Source of the DNA: Echinococcus granulosus
Lineage: Eukaryota > Platyhelminthes > Cestoda > Cyclophyllidea > Taeniidae
Direction of reading: 5' to 3'
NCBI RefSeq assembly: GCF_000524195.1
Contig: NW_020170431.1
Location: 272,579-336,578 of the forward strand
Length of the DNA stretch: 64,000 bases
Positions 48,956 to 61,687 of this stretch are shown here, piece after piece. Both the position numbers and the translations under genes were made by a program. Position 1 is the first letter of the stretch, and each line of letters opens with the position of its first letter. The notes below the pieces were generated by a model. The model ran no database searches and was not told the DNA's origin. It saw only the letters and a list, made by a program, of their open reading frames with translations.

Positions 48956-50899
48956 GCTCAAATGTGAGTGTGCCGCGTGGGCATTTTTGACTGACACGCT
49001 ATTTGACCTCGTCCTGGGGTAAGGGTGGCTGGATTAAAAGGTACAATTGATCTCGAGAACTGGCGTTCATGACTTGAAGGTCAAATTACTTGACAGCGTC
49101 GCGACGTTTATGCCTACGGGTTGGAGATAAGAAACTTGGGATATCGTGAATTAATTGCTATTTTTGCGGCAAGGGAAAATGAAGACAAAATTTAGCCCCT
49201 CCGGTAAAAGAAATAAGAATGAGATAACACTTCAGCTGACACCAACAACTGAGGTGATTTGGAGGATCAGCATTCGTTGTGCCACGTGGAGATGACACTC
49301 TGACCTTGCGTGACACCCACACGTCACACTTATTGATTACGAAATGGAAATGAAGCATATTGGAAAGAATGAAAAAAGAACAAAACTGGTACAATGACAC
49401 TTCAAGGTTGAGAAAGGCCATGCTCTGACACAGACAACGTTTGTCCCTTCCGGCGAAACCCGACATCCAGGTCTAGCCCGATCCGCTAACCTCAGACACG
49501 TCAATTCTGTTTCCAGTAACCAATCAGCGAATAGCCCACCATTGCCAAAACAAGCCAGTCCGGCGGACTTATTGATGTGACTGGCATTTTAGTGATATAT
49601 CCAAGGAAAAGGTAGGAGGAGGGGAGGGTAGATGGAAGGAAAAAAGGCGGAACTGCAAAAAAGGCATTGTTTTTAGATTTGAGCAGTTCGTTGCTACTGC
49701 CAACGAGGTACACTTTTGTTCGAGGAATAAGTACTTGAGAATGGGGTATCGTGAACACTTGTGTGCACCTTTTACATCCTTCAATGTAGGCTTGGGGGCT
49801 AACCTATTGACATCAAGTACCAATCAATTATTTTTTTACAACGAATGATTATGTACCAAAAAACCTGAAGTTGTTATAATATTTGATTGGAAGGCGCTGC
49901 GGCCCTTAGTAATGACTAGAAGAGATGACAACCCCTCTTTACAGATGTTTCACACAGGGATCTCAGGGATGTCTGAGTAGTCGGCGCTTTGTGGCACCCT
50001 CACGAGAAAAAAGCGAGAGTCATGCGCTGATTTTCCTTAAGGGTAAGGTGATTTTTGACCACGCCTAGGGAACGGAATTGTGCGAATCACTTGATTTAAC
50101 CTACTTGGGACAATTCGATACTCCACAGGGAGCACATGTCATCTGCCAATCACAGCTACCAGGATCCTATGCCTAAAAGCTGAGTCAGCCGAAGCTGCCA
50201 CATCAGGCTGCATTTGGTATTCGTTCCTCTGTCCACAGTGTGGAAGGCTCTACTAAGGATATTTGCGAGTCCTTTCAAACGGTCTCGCCTTAGTTGTAAA
50301 CCACCATAGAGGGAAAAAGCTGCTATACTAGATGACTGTCAGAAGTGGACGTTCAGGTTTCGCACCTGCGTCGAATTACGAGTCACTCGAACCGGGATGG
50401 TTGGTTTACTACTAGCGTCAAATGTAGCGGTTGAGGCCATCGTAAATAAAGGTGGATCAGCACCATTCCTTCGTTAAATAAAAATGGCTTTATAAAATTT
50501 TTGTATGAGGTAAATGTGCATGTTGTACCTCCATTTTTATAACTAAGAGTTAAAAAACTGTCGCATTGCACCGAGTGTCTGGTCGCTGAGACCACACTTA
50601 ACAGATTTGTTGCCAGTGTCGCGCCAATGACACATCAACTGATGCATGCGATACAGTTGTGACACTCCGTCCAGACATCAATCAGGTAAATTCACTTAAT
50701 AAAGCGACCAAAAGACAAATAAGACAGAAACACTGTTTGGGGGAAAGAAAATGAAAGCGTGAATTTGAAACAGATTTTCACTGCAGATGTGTGCGTGTGA
50801 TTTCGTGCTAGACTGTCCCCGTTCTGACGGGTCATTGACCACTTGAACGGAAGTAACTGGCTATCAATCATTGCTAATCACCTTCTGGCAGTATTGCAT

Positions 50900-51060
50900 A
50901 TGCAAAACTACAGACATTTAATTGACTACACCAAACCCGCTCCCCAGTAACCTCGATTTCTGTTCCCCTTTTATGATCCAACTGCCCAGATGATGGTAAT
51001 GCAGGGAATGGAAGATGAGGCAGCATTGCCCTTCCTCAAAGGAGAGGACATTCTGGGTAA
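50900..51060 (+). repeat. Possible dispersed repeat family R3, copy c
   Basis: CCCAGTAACCTCGATTTCTG, CCAACTGCCCAGATGATGGTAATG and GGAAGATGAGGCAGCATTGCCC follow the block order of 39790-40030. Moderate resemblance only. Confidence 0.3.
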
Positions 51061-54000
51061 TTTTTTACACAACTTCTGAGTTATACGGTCTCGAGGGCAT
51101 AAAATTTGGCCGTAATGGTTGTTTGGTCTTCAAATAGTAAATCTTTTCTTTTGCAGTCCACCATCCACACATGACACACAAGGCAAGCAGTCACCCGGAG
51201 GTAAAATTTATGCGTGACTCCGAAATTTTTTGGTTGTGAGTGGATCGCTTGGGGATAACTAATGACGTGTTCATTAGCTTAGAGCGCCTGAACATAAAAT
51301 CCACACAATTCCTCATTGTACTGGGGGTAAAGAGCACCTTCCTGACTGTGATATTATGCAGATTTTAGTAGGATATTACCAAAGTTAAATTATTCTTTAC
51401 CACTTCAGGAAGGTGTGTTCTGCTAACGCATGGTGCACCTTCCCCAGAAGTTGGCTTCCGAGGCTTTGGAAATAGACACAAACACCTTTAATAAAGCAGA
51501 TAGACTCCAATCACGCCCACCTCTGTCAAGCAAGCTGTTATAATGAGAGTCCAAATGGAAATGAAGGTAGTAACACAGAGCCTAAATCTACTTCTCCTCT
51601 ATAACAGAAAGCGGGCTTCTCACTTCCCACAGTCCTCATCATGATGTGATGGTGGTCTGTCAAATGTCCTTCCTACTGACAGCCCAGCGGCCTATCCGCG
51701 TGTTCAGAGCAAAAGGCGGTGCGAGCATTACCTTCAGGGAGGGGCTGAGATAGCCCAGTCGGGACATCCACTTCGAGGGCTACTTGGGTGATAACCAAAT
51801 CAACATTCACTGTGCAGCAGTGAGGTCTAACGACAAGTAATTTTAGAGGTGTAAACTAATGCTTTGGTTGAATTACAAAGAAGCAGGAATGCCTTACTGC
51901 CTTCTAGCAGCAAAAGCCTGAGCTAACACCTCGCCCACTTGTGATCTCTACACCCGCAGGAGAGATGAATAATTCATGGTCGCCCTTTCACCTGAATTCA
52001 CTTAAGTGAGTAGCACCAACTGTCAGGGGCGTTGGACTAATTTATTTGGCTGGACAAATCTCCTTCCATTGAATGCAGAGCTGCCTAATTGAGCATAAGT
52101 GATGTGCATCTCTCTTCCTCCTCTCTCCCATGCACCCTGATGAAAGCATTTTCTGTTTTAAAAGTAAAATTCTTTTGCACCAACTCAATATTTAACAATT
52201 ATTTTTTGCCCATTTCTTTTCAATAGTCTTTGTTTTATCGCACTGTCAAGGCGTTAAATACTCCGTTTAAATTAACAAACACGTGGACTTTAAAATTAGA
52301 GATTTAAACAAGAACGAACTAATGTACCTTTAGAAATTACTTTATAAAGTCAAAAGAACGAGTTAAAAAATTAGAATGTCTCCTTCCAAATTTGAAAAAG
52401 GGCACTCCTAAATCTAGATGTGACTAAATGCACCGCGCGACGCGGAATCGCCTTCGAGGGAAATGCCACCGAACGTGGACTTGAAGGCGAATTCAAAGGT
52501 TACACAGCATTACCGTAAAAAAAATACACCCCTCCAACTCTTCATGAAATATCACTAGTGGAAAGAAAATATTAAAAAGAGGTTTAGCTTAGGCACTAGA
52601 TGGAACAGTTGTGGACATTGTAGAGCAAGTCATGGCATTGTGTACTCAGCGGCTGGAACTCGGAACGAATGACGACAAAAGTGCGTTCATCTGTTTGATT
52701 AGGAGATTACCTTTCGAAAGTATTGCAGCGCTGCTGGGCTCCCCTGAAGTCGTGATGGTTTGGGACGATAAGGCAGAAAGGCTAAAGGGGTGCAGCCACG
52801 GGCAGGAGATCATACCGCCGCGGAGACCGGACTAAGGGCGTAGGTGGGTGAGCGATGCACATCTTTGATGGAATGAAACAGAACTGCTAGGATGTATGTA
52901 CTGGTGGTGAAGCATTTCAATCCCTTTGAGGGACATTAAGAGATGTGAGTCTAAGCAAAACCTTATTATAAGGTTCACAAAGGGTTTGCTATCTGACTTT
53001 TAACAAAAAAACAGGACCGGATTGACGTAGAACCAGCGTGGTGACCTAGGTGATGGGAAAATTTAACCTGATGTCACTCTGATATACCTCAATGAAACAA
53101 AAAGTTGTAAAGTGGTTTCTTCTCTTCTCCACCCTCCTCCCCTCAGGTAATGAAATGTTTGAGACAGAATTGCTATAGTATTGCCCGTAAAATTTCAATT
53201 TCTGGAACAAATAAAAAAGTCTCCAGTTTTTTCGAGGGCGATCTCCTGCTAATTTCATTAAACTTTGAAGTAGTTACATGGTTTCCTTAATAAAATATTC
53301 ATCTAAAAGTCTGTGCCTAAACCATCATAAATCACTTTAAATGAGATCCACAAAAATGACCTTCACAACAGCATTCCACAGTTGCGAAGGTAAGCATCCA
53401 CCTCCCTCCTTCCCTACTAGACTAGATGAAGGTCACCCCAATCGAGGGATCATGTCATTCACGCTGCAATCAATCACTGAAAGCGTCCTCCGTATGAAGG
53501 ACATTTAAGATAATTTAAAATAACCATGACAGCGTTGTTTACTTTAAGCAGGCTTTTTAAGCTAGCCAATCATCCATCTCCATCACTCGGGTCAAAGAGT
53601 GGCCCGGACTGACGAATGCCAAAGTTTTGATGCCCAAGTGAGGAGCAAAATTTGGCAAAGATGACTTCAAGAATTAGCTAATCGTCATTAGCAGGGGAAA
53701 AATTGAAATAAATGCAAAAGCAAAACTTAAAAATCAAGTTCTATTCCTCCGATTAGACAATAACAAAGTTTTTGCCTTGCAGAACAAAATAGGTTAAAAA
53801 ATTTTTTTCTGTCACTTTGACTCACGATCCATCGGATTCTCCGGACCCTCGTTATCAAGCAATGGCCAGATCAACACCTTTGGAAAAGTCTTCTGCTACG
53901 ACTGTGTGATACGGTGATAGCAGGAGTTGGGGACAAGGCTCCTGATTGCACTGGCAGGAGAAGTCCTTTGTAAAAAGCGGCCTCGAGACTTGTAAGTCAC

Positions 54001-54658
54001 TTCACACTGTTTTCTCCTAACACGGACATTACAAACTGAGGTGAGACCCAAACAGAAAGACAAAGCTGTCTAAAGTATGCAGCTGGGTGGTTGAAAGATG
54101 GTATCCATGGTAAAATATGGTGTTAAATGGCATCCCCGTCTATAGCTAGCTCATTTGTCTAACTGGTTTCGTCATTAGGCGAATTCCTCCTACAATCAGC
54201 GATTGGCAGAAAGATGAGCCCCTTTTGCCTGATAAGCTCAACTTTGTCGTATTTAGGCCGTAGGACAAAACCAACACATAGAATAACACAGTCTCTTAGG
54301 GCTAATTCTAAATATAAACTTTCCCCTTTGTTGATAAACAAAAGGTGCCAATTTTTGAAAAAAAGTTGGATTAAAGCAAAAAGAAGTAAGGGAAGGAGAA
54401 AATGAGTAACACGCCACCAATCTAGCAGTAGAATGTAGAGGGTGTGTACAAATAACTCGCACTTCGGCTCTTCACCTTCATCAAGAGCCTTCGAGCAGGA
54501 GCCCGAAGGCCACTCGGCAGAGCAGAAGTACAGCCCGTGGCGATTGAAGTACCCGCGTAGTCAAATATGCACACACACCCAGCTAAACAAGGCACTACGA
54601 CACTATATTATTATGATAAATAAGTTGCAGGCTGCGACAGTCCTTCCACCACCACAAA

Positions 54659-55810
54659 GTTGATTGCTATCGCTGTTGCATGTCATGTCCAATTATTCTC
54701 ACCTTCCCCCCTCCTCCTGATTTGGCAACACACCGTCGCAAAATTAGACACCATTTTAGTAGACTCTTGAGTTTCGCACATCACCACCGTCCAAAATGTG
54801 ACTTCAACCTCATTAAAGCAAAAAAATCACTTTTTTGGTGAGGGAAGACGGGGTGGGGGGAGGGTGTTGGCAGAATCTAGACATCTGTGTTTGTGCGACG
54901 CAAGTACCACACCTAAATGGCAGACAGTTTACTATGAAAAATTAGCATGAGGTCTCCACGAGTTGTTAGTTTTTAAAAATCTTACACCATTACCAAAAAA
55001 GGCATGTCTCTTGCTTCAAATAAACATTTTGGTGCAAAGTCTGTTAGCACAAACATCCTGCCAACCACTTGGACAACGAGCTATAACAAATCGAAAAAAA
55101 TTAGTCTCCTTTTAAGCACTTAAATAAATCCTAAAAATAGGAAGGTTAAGAAGATTTTAAAGCGTGGTAAGTTTTAAAGGCCTCCTATTCCTTGGCTGTG
55201 CATTAAAACAAGAGATTACCGGCGGCTTTGTCTTAGAAAGGCGTCAAGTCAGAAGTGCCTGAAGATGGCAGGTCCTGACCAAAAACAAATATGCACGATT
55301 AATCTACTGGGCTTTATAGATTTCTAATAAAGCGCGTCTTTTTTTACCCAGAAAACGAGAATGACAATTAAGACAAGTTTGGACGATTCGATTAAACAGA
55401 GGTTTCTGCATTTCATTTGTGAGGGAGGGAGAGTCCAGTCGGCAGCCTGTTTCGAGTACCCTCTGTGGCTAAATTTAGCAGATTCCAAAATGGCACACCT
55501 ATTTAAGCAAAGGACAGATCTCAAATGGCCAAAGGAGACATTTTAGGTGTTGGTAATGCGAAGAAGATTGTGGTCGGAGGTAGCTTTGGTTTGAGGGTCT
55601 TAACTTCTCAAATTTTGAAAATTTCAGACCTGGAGTACACGGGTAAGCAGAAAATTTCACAATCATCTCTTAACAAATGTAACGTCTCAAATTCTTCTTA
55701 AAATTAAAAGAAGTTATAATACGCGGACAGGGGATGTATTACCACCGTGCGGAAGGGCTTAGGGGCTACCGCCATTCCGCTCAGCTGAGGTACGGTGGCG
55801 GAGCCTCAAA
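54659..55810. repeat. Tandem duplication of about 1.15 kb, unit 1
   Basis: The unit begins near GATTGCTATCGCTG and ends near GGTGGCGGAGCCTC. Long stretches recur about 1,150 bases downstream: CACCTTCCCCC, AATTAGACACCATTTTAGTAGACTC, CAAAATGTGACTTCA, TGTGTTTGTGCGACGCAAG, GTGAGGGAGGG and CAGTCGGCAG. Both units carry many substitutions and small indels. No gene is recognised; the open frame at 55361-55546 is broken in unit 2. Confidence 0.8.
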
Positions 55811-56941
55811 GTAGATCGCTATCGCTGCCGCATGTCATTGCCATTTATTCCCACCTTCCCCCTTGATTTGACAACACACTGTCGCAGAATTAGATACATT
55901 TTAGTAGACTCTATGATTTCTGCATCGCTATCGGCCAAAATGTGACTTCACCCTCATTAAGGGAGAAAAACCACGACTTGCTCGGCAGGGAAAGGATGGG
56001 TTGGCAGGATCTAGATGTCTGTGTTTGTGCGACGCAAGCGCCGTACCAAAGTGGTAAAAAGACAAGTTTTACCATGAAAATTTAGCGTGAAATCTCCACG
56101 GTGTGGTGATTTAAAAAACCTTGCTCTGTATCCAAAAAAGATACGTCTCTTACTTTGAATAAAAATACCGGTGCAAAGTCAGTTAATGAAAACACCTTAT
56201 CAATTACTTGGACAAAGCGATATGACAAATTGAAAAAGTTTGTCCTCCTTCCAAATCATTAGATAAATGCTAAAATATGAAGATTAAGAACTTTTTAAAA
56301 TTAAGTTAGTTATAAAAGCCTCCCATTTCTTAACTATGCATTAAAACATCCAGTTACCAATGTCTGTGTCCGAATTGATGCACTACTTTATTAGGAAAAT
56401 GGCCTACCTTATAAAAGGGTGTCAAGTTAGAAATGACTGAAGATGACAGAGCTTGGGTATACGTAACACAAAACTATTAAACTTTCCAAATTTCAAACAA
56501 GGCGCCAATCCACCTCATGAAACAAGTTTGAATTGCTCAAATTCAATAGAGTTTTCTGTATTTTATCTGTGAGGGAGGGCGAGCCTAGTCGGCGGTCTGT
56601 TTTGAATACCCTCTGAGGCTAAATTCGGCGGATTTAAAAATGGCGCACCTATTTTAGCAGAAGATAGATTTAGAATGACTAAAATGGACACATAAGGCGA
56701 AATTAACACACGGAATATTGTAACTTCGTTTTGAGGGACTTAAACAACTTCTCAGATTGTGAAGATTTCAAACAAGGAGCACATAAGTAAGAAGACGATT
56801 TCACAATCTTTCCCCAACAAACATAGCGGCCAAAGTTCTTCCTGAAGCTGAGAGAAGTCACAATACCCGGACAGGAGATGTATTGCCGCCGTGCCCCGGA
56901 GGTCATTCCGCCCAGCTGAGGTACAATGGCGGAGCCTTTGG
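55811..56941. repeat. Tandem duplication of about 1.15 kb, unit 2
   Basis: Same order of blocks as unit 1, starting GATCGCTATCGCTGCCG and ending with CAGCTGAGGTACAATGGCGGAGCC. The shared end block (GGACAGGGGATGTATT / GGACAGGAGATGTATT, then CTCAGCTGAGGTAC / CCCAGCTGAGGTAC) marks the junction. Confidence 0.8.
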
Positions 56942-57377
56942 TGCCCGAGGAGTTAAACAACTAAAAGAAGCATTGAAATCTTTCCTAACAAAAATTAAAA
57001 TTGCGTTTTTACTGCTGCCGTCTCAGGTGCCTCATTTCGCACCAGTCTTGACAAGATTTACCGACTTTGTAGTCGCAAAGATAATTTTGCACATGCTCAC
57101 CTACCATTTTTAAACCTTTAAATAAATAATTTGAAATTTCGAAAAGGCTTAAAAAGCGGAGAGCTTTGTAGTAAACTTGGGTGCAAATTAAAAGTCTATA
57201 CTTCCCAATGCGCATGGAAAACTGTACCGAAATACTCGAAACAAGGCGAATTATTTCAAAAAATTTATTTGTTTAAAGTAAGCTTCTGTCCGAAAGCATT
57301 ATCGCCTGAAATTTCCATAAATTCAAGACGGAAAATATTTTAAAGTTCGCTCTTTATGGATTCATAAATTTGCGTCT

Positions 57378-57393
57378 ACATATATATATATGT
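57378..57393. repeat. TA-rich microsatellite
   Basis: A short run of alternating A and T (ACATATATATATATGT). Confidence 0.8.
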
Positions 57394-60210
57394 AAGAGCA
57401 GAGGAAGCATGGAATGTTTATTTTATCCCCCCTTCTCCCCCGAAGTGGAAGCTATAGTGCTTTGGCAGTGCTACGTCAGCAGCAGACACTGTCGTTGTGG
57501 TTGTCGTATTGTTGTTGTGGGCTAGCGCGATGTCCAGGCCCGTCTACTACGAAAGTAGCCAGGATTTTGACCATTTTGTCAAGCATTTTGGCATTCCAAG
57601 GTGTAACCGGCCGCTGTACGTGAGGTGAGGAGGACTTTCGCAGATGGCTTCAGCAGAACATCAGAGGCAATTCCGAACAAGATTTAGCACATTGTCTGCT
57701 CAGATTGAAGTATCTCCCAATCGGCAGTTAAGGGCTACGGTAGGAAGCTGCAAAGCTAACCTCCATAGTACTCCCACGCCACACTTAAGGAGTCTTAAAG
57801 ATGCGACATCCCTTGAGAGGCGATTGTCGTCCAATTACTTGGCCATTTTTTAAAACTCTCACTTCTCAACACAATACAAGGAGTGTACGTGTAAGTGCTT
57901 AGATTGAGGCAAATTAAATTGTTTTAAATTCTACATTATAAGTACTTATTCCAATTCATGGTGGCAAGAATTTAACAACTCAGTCCTCTTTGACCAAACT
58001 TAAAACAACGGAACTACAAATTAGTATCATTAATTCTTTTAGCAGACAGCAAATTTCTCAATCACCTAAAAATTGCCCCAATTTTACTAACATTTAACTT
58101 AGAATAAAACACCCACTTGTCTAAATTTGATCACTTGAATTTGAAAGTTCAATTACATGGGACAGCATTTTCATTAAGGAAAATTCCAGATTTACTACAA
58201 AGTCATGCAGTTCCAACTTTTGAAAACGTAACATACTTCACTTTTTTAATTGTAGTCAGCCCCGAATTTTCGAACACAACTTATTTTATTGAAAAGAACA
58301 GAATCTTGCAAATAAGCCGCACAAAATAAAACACCACTTTCTTCGCTCTCTACTCAGTGCCAAAATAAACCAGCCATTAGTTAGTTTTTTTCTCTGTATA
58401 ATGTAAAGCCGCTCTCTAACCCTATTTAAAATTTACTCAGTTCTCACATCAAAGGACCAAATTCCAATTCATAAAATGGCACTCAATATCTCAAAAATTC
58501 TTAAAAATATTTCTAGCTCGCCTTAGAACCATGAAATAACCCTTTTAGTCGTAATTTTCTAAGGATGATCTCATTTTGAACGGAAATCAAAAGTCATACA
58601 TTTTCGACACCACAAAGTCGAAAGTCTGGCTTTGTGGGGATGCAAATAACTGCTCACTTAAACAACCAAAAAACTGAACTTACAGCTCAATTTGAGTATA
58701 TTTTTATCAAGGCGAAACGCCCATTGCAAAATTTCTAGGTTTTAAATTTTTTAAAGGAATCATCGAATGATTTTGCTAATCTTAAAAGAATACCAAAAAT
58801 ATTTGTTTAAAGCAAACATATTAAAATAGTAAAGTTTTTAATGCCAAACAAAATTGTTGCGGAAATTGTGAGCTTTGATCCAGTTTAAGTTATTACCAGT
58901 ATATGCTGTTTTCGTAAAAAATATAGTTTTTCTTTCAAGGCATTCGGGCGTGACAGGAGAACAAAAATAATTGTGGAGCGAAGGATAGGCACTTGCCCAC
59001 AAGCACACCCAAAGCTGGAGTCTCGTGGGCAAGAAAAGGGAAGGCTGAAGGCTTCTTTATTTGCTGTCTAACTCAAAAACGCGGTCCCCGCGAAGCAATA
59101 ACCTCGGTTCAAACAGTTTGACATAAATAATGCGCCAGCGAACTAAGTGACAGCTTCATATTAATTCTTTTCAGACTTGGAATTGTTGTAGGGGCAGACC
59201 CAAAGCATAACATGTTATCCCAGCCAAAGTTTTCATGCAGCTCTTATAATACCGAGGAGGTGTTTCCGCTAGACTGTAGTGCTTTTGTGATTTGAGAAGA
59301 AAGGATAATTTTTGGAGCACAGAAACTGAATGATTACTAATACTAAAGTAAAAAAACCTTTTTGGCCACTTGCTTTCCATTTGATTGTGAAAAGTTTGGA
59401 CTCACCTGATAAGCCTCACTAGAACTTGATTTAAGCTGAAATTTATAAAAATCTGTGGTTTTAGGCGGTCAGACTTTGTTTCCATTGGCTGAGTAACTAG
59501 TGATACCTCTAATACATCACACCGGTTTATTATTTCAAACCAATGCAAGTAAGTGCCTTTCCTTCAGGCTTGAAATTTTGTCATCAACGAATCCCACAAC
59601 AGGCTGGAACACGCAAGTTTTATTTACGCAGTTATTTGATGGCCATTTCCACCACTCGGGCAATTCAATTGCTCCGCAGGTTGCACTTCCGCCCTGTGCC
59701 ACGGTCGCCGGTCCATGCCAACAATCGCCTAAATCTTTTGTACTTTAGAAATATGCTCCATTCGGGACTGCTTTGACTCGTTGCAACTTTAGGGGGGGGG
59801 GCATTTATCTTACAAGTTTGACTTCCTCATTTGAATTACAGTATTGCAAAGAAATAAGTTGGAATTATTTAAACAAACTAGGCGTATCACCTTTTTGGTT
59901 CGTTTAAACTAACCGCCAAGGAAATAACTTAAAGTAATCACAGGGCGGTAAGGATAGAAACCGAGAAGTATAAACTGAAAACCACAACTTATTTTTGCGC
60001 TTTTCTGAAATGATTTTGGTGTTTTTTCTTAACACATGAACAAAAAGAACGCAAGATGAATTGTGTCTATTTGAATTTGTACGCAAACCCATCTACCTCT
60101 CCCCGCCACATCACCATTTCCAACTAATTTAAAACTAACGAATTCTGTCGCACTTGTTGCTGTCGTCAGCACTACCATTGTTAGTGGTGCGTTGATGTCA
60201 AGGCTAAGGC

Positions 60211-60225
60211 AGAGAGAGAGAGAGA
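60211..60225. repeat. (AG)n microsatellite
   Basis: Seven AG units, about 270 bases upstream of the receptor start codon. Confidence 0.9.
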
Positions 60226-60260
60226 ATGAACAATTGAAGGTCTATCCAACTCTGTGCCTC

Positions 60261-60281
60261 TGTGTGTGTGTGTGTGTGTGT
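60261..60281. repeat. (TG)n microsatellite
   Basis: Ten TG units, about 210 bases upstream of the receptor start codon; probably in its 5' untranslated or promoter region. Confidence 0.9.
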
Positions 60282-60493
60282 ACGTTATGTTTACCGGACT
60301 CCTCTGATTGGTCAATCATTTTTTGGGAAAAGGATGCGCGCCTCCACCAATTACCAGCGTCCGACATTGCACGCGTTGGCCTACACTGAGCCTGCTGTGT
60401 GCGTGTGCATTCATTTGACTTGTTGGCCAGAGAGTAACTTACTTCCAAAGGCGTCAAAACCATCACCATGCCCCAACCCCCAAATGATCGATA

Positions 60494-61687
60494 ATGGCCA
60501 GTCAATTGAATGACCCCTCAATAACCTTCAAAGCCTGGGGCTGGAGTGAAAATTGTACACTTCTGTTGGATCTACTTATCAACCGATCCATCCCAGAGGA
60601 GGCATTTCTCGCTGCTTGCAAACCTCATGCAGAGATCGACGTTAAAAGCATCATTCTTGCAATTGTCCTCGGTCTCCTCCTCCTCGGCACGGCGGGCGGA
60701 AATATGCTAGTCATTATAGCCATTCTGATTGTGAAAAAATTACGCTCTCCCACAAACCTACTCATTGTAAATCTCGCAGTGACCGACTTTCTTGTCAGTA
60801 TTCTTGTCCTCCCATTTGCTATTGCATATCAAATCCTCGGTTATTGGCCTTTCAATCAAATCATCTGCGATCTTTACAGTCTCTCCGATGTGTTGCTTTG
60901 CACACTGTCGATTCTTAGTCTCTGTACAATCTCAATTGACCGATATTTGGCCATTACGAAGCCCCTGCAGTACGCCGCCAAACGAACACCAAAACGAATG
61001 TTGATAATGATCATCATCTCCTGGCTCCTCTCTGCTGCAATTAGTATTCCACCTGTATTCGGTTGGGAGCAGAAAAACAGCCCCTTCTACTGTGGTTACA
61101 GTGAGGAGCTGACCTACCAGATCTATGCAACCATGACAGCTTTCTACATTCCTTTGACAGTGATGCTAGTCCTCTATGGGAAAATATTAGTTCTGGCTAA
61201 GCAAATGGCCTCAGTGGATGCACAGGTAGGACGCAAGGGTAGTGTTGACACACAAACCCGATCGTCTTCCATTCCAGAGTGGAATAGAAGTTCCCTTTAT
61301 GCAGCTGGAGAGAGCTACAAGGCTTCAGCACTTTATCCCGATTTAAAGGAGGAGCATAAGGGAAACAGAGGCGATTCGAAGCCGCGGCAAAGTGTGGTTA
61401 TTTTCAAACCTACCCCAGTGGTGATGCGAATGAATAGGCGACCATATAGAGGAAGGAAGATTAACAGTTCGCCATCAGCGCTTGGGAATAATGGTAGATC
61501 CTTGGAGGTGAGCGGGAGTAGTAGAAGTTTGTACGCATATGCCAAGTCCCCCTTGTCCATGCTTCGACACCACAGAAGACGCAAGCCCTCGGATCAGGGG
61601 AAGGGGGAAACGCACAAGGCGGTCACCACACTTGGAGTTATTATGGGATGCTTTACCATTTGCTGGCTGCCATTTTTTGTTTCTCAG
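60494..61687 (+). CDS. Biogenic-amine GPCR, 5-HT7/5-HT1-like serotonin receptor (exon with TM1-TM6)
   Basis: The exon has 398 codons from the ATG at 60494 to a CAG|gtgagg donor (phase 0); reading past it gives only seven more codons. Class A rhodopsin-like features: N-glycosylation sites NCT (20) and NRS (30); TM1 with GGN (N70); TM2 NLAVTD (D98); the disulfide Cys C125; the amine-binding Asp in SDVLLC (D132); DRY (149-151); TM4 Trp (W177); C200 in ECL2; FYIP in TM5 (P220); and CWLPFF in TM6 (W391). TM5 has Ala-Thr...Ala rather than the three Ser of catecholamine receptors, and YATMTAFYIPLTVML resembles 5-HT7. Loop 3 is long (about 233-372), basic and Ser-rich. The receptor sits in the plasma membrane and signals through G proteins. 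Octopamine or dopamine specificity cannot be ruled out. Confidence 0.93.

Larger units (their letters stand above)
48467..60493. other. 12-kb intergenic region, no supported gene
   Basis: It holds a possible poly(A) signal, simple repeats (a 15-C run at 48594-48608, CT-rich 48714-48732, a TA run at 57378-57393, GA and GT runs near 60.2 kb), an R3-like block near 50.9 kb, and a tandem duplication at 54659-56941. Open frames of 60-100 codons occur on both strands (for example 52611-52835 and 57644-57853) but match nothing known and lack coherent splice signals. Confidence 0.45.

Noticed and set aside
50340..50480. B-box-like GGTTCGAGTGAC on the minus strand
   Set aside because: No convincing A box at the proper distance and no cloverleaf could be drawn.
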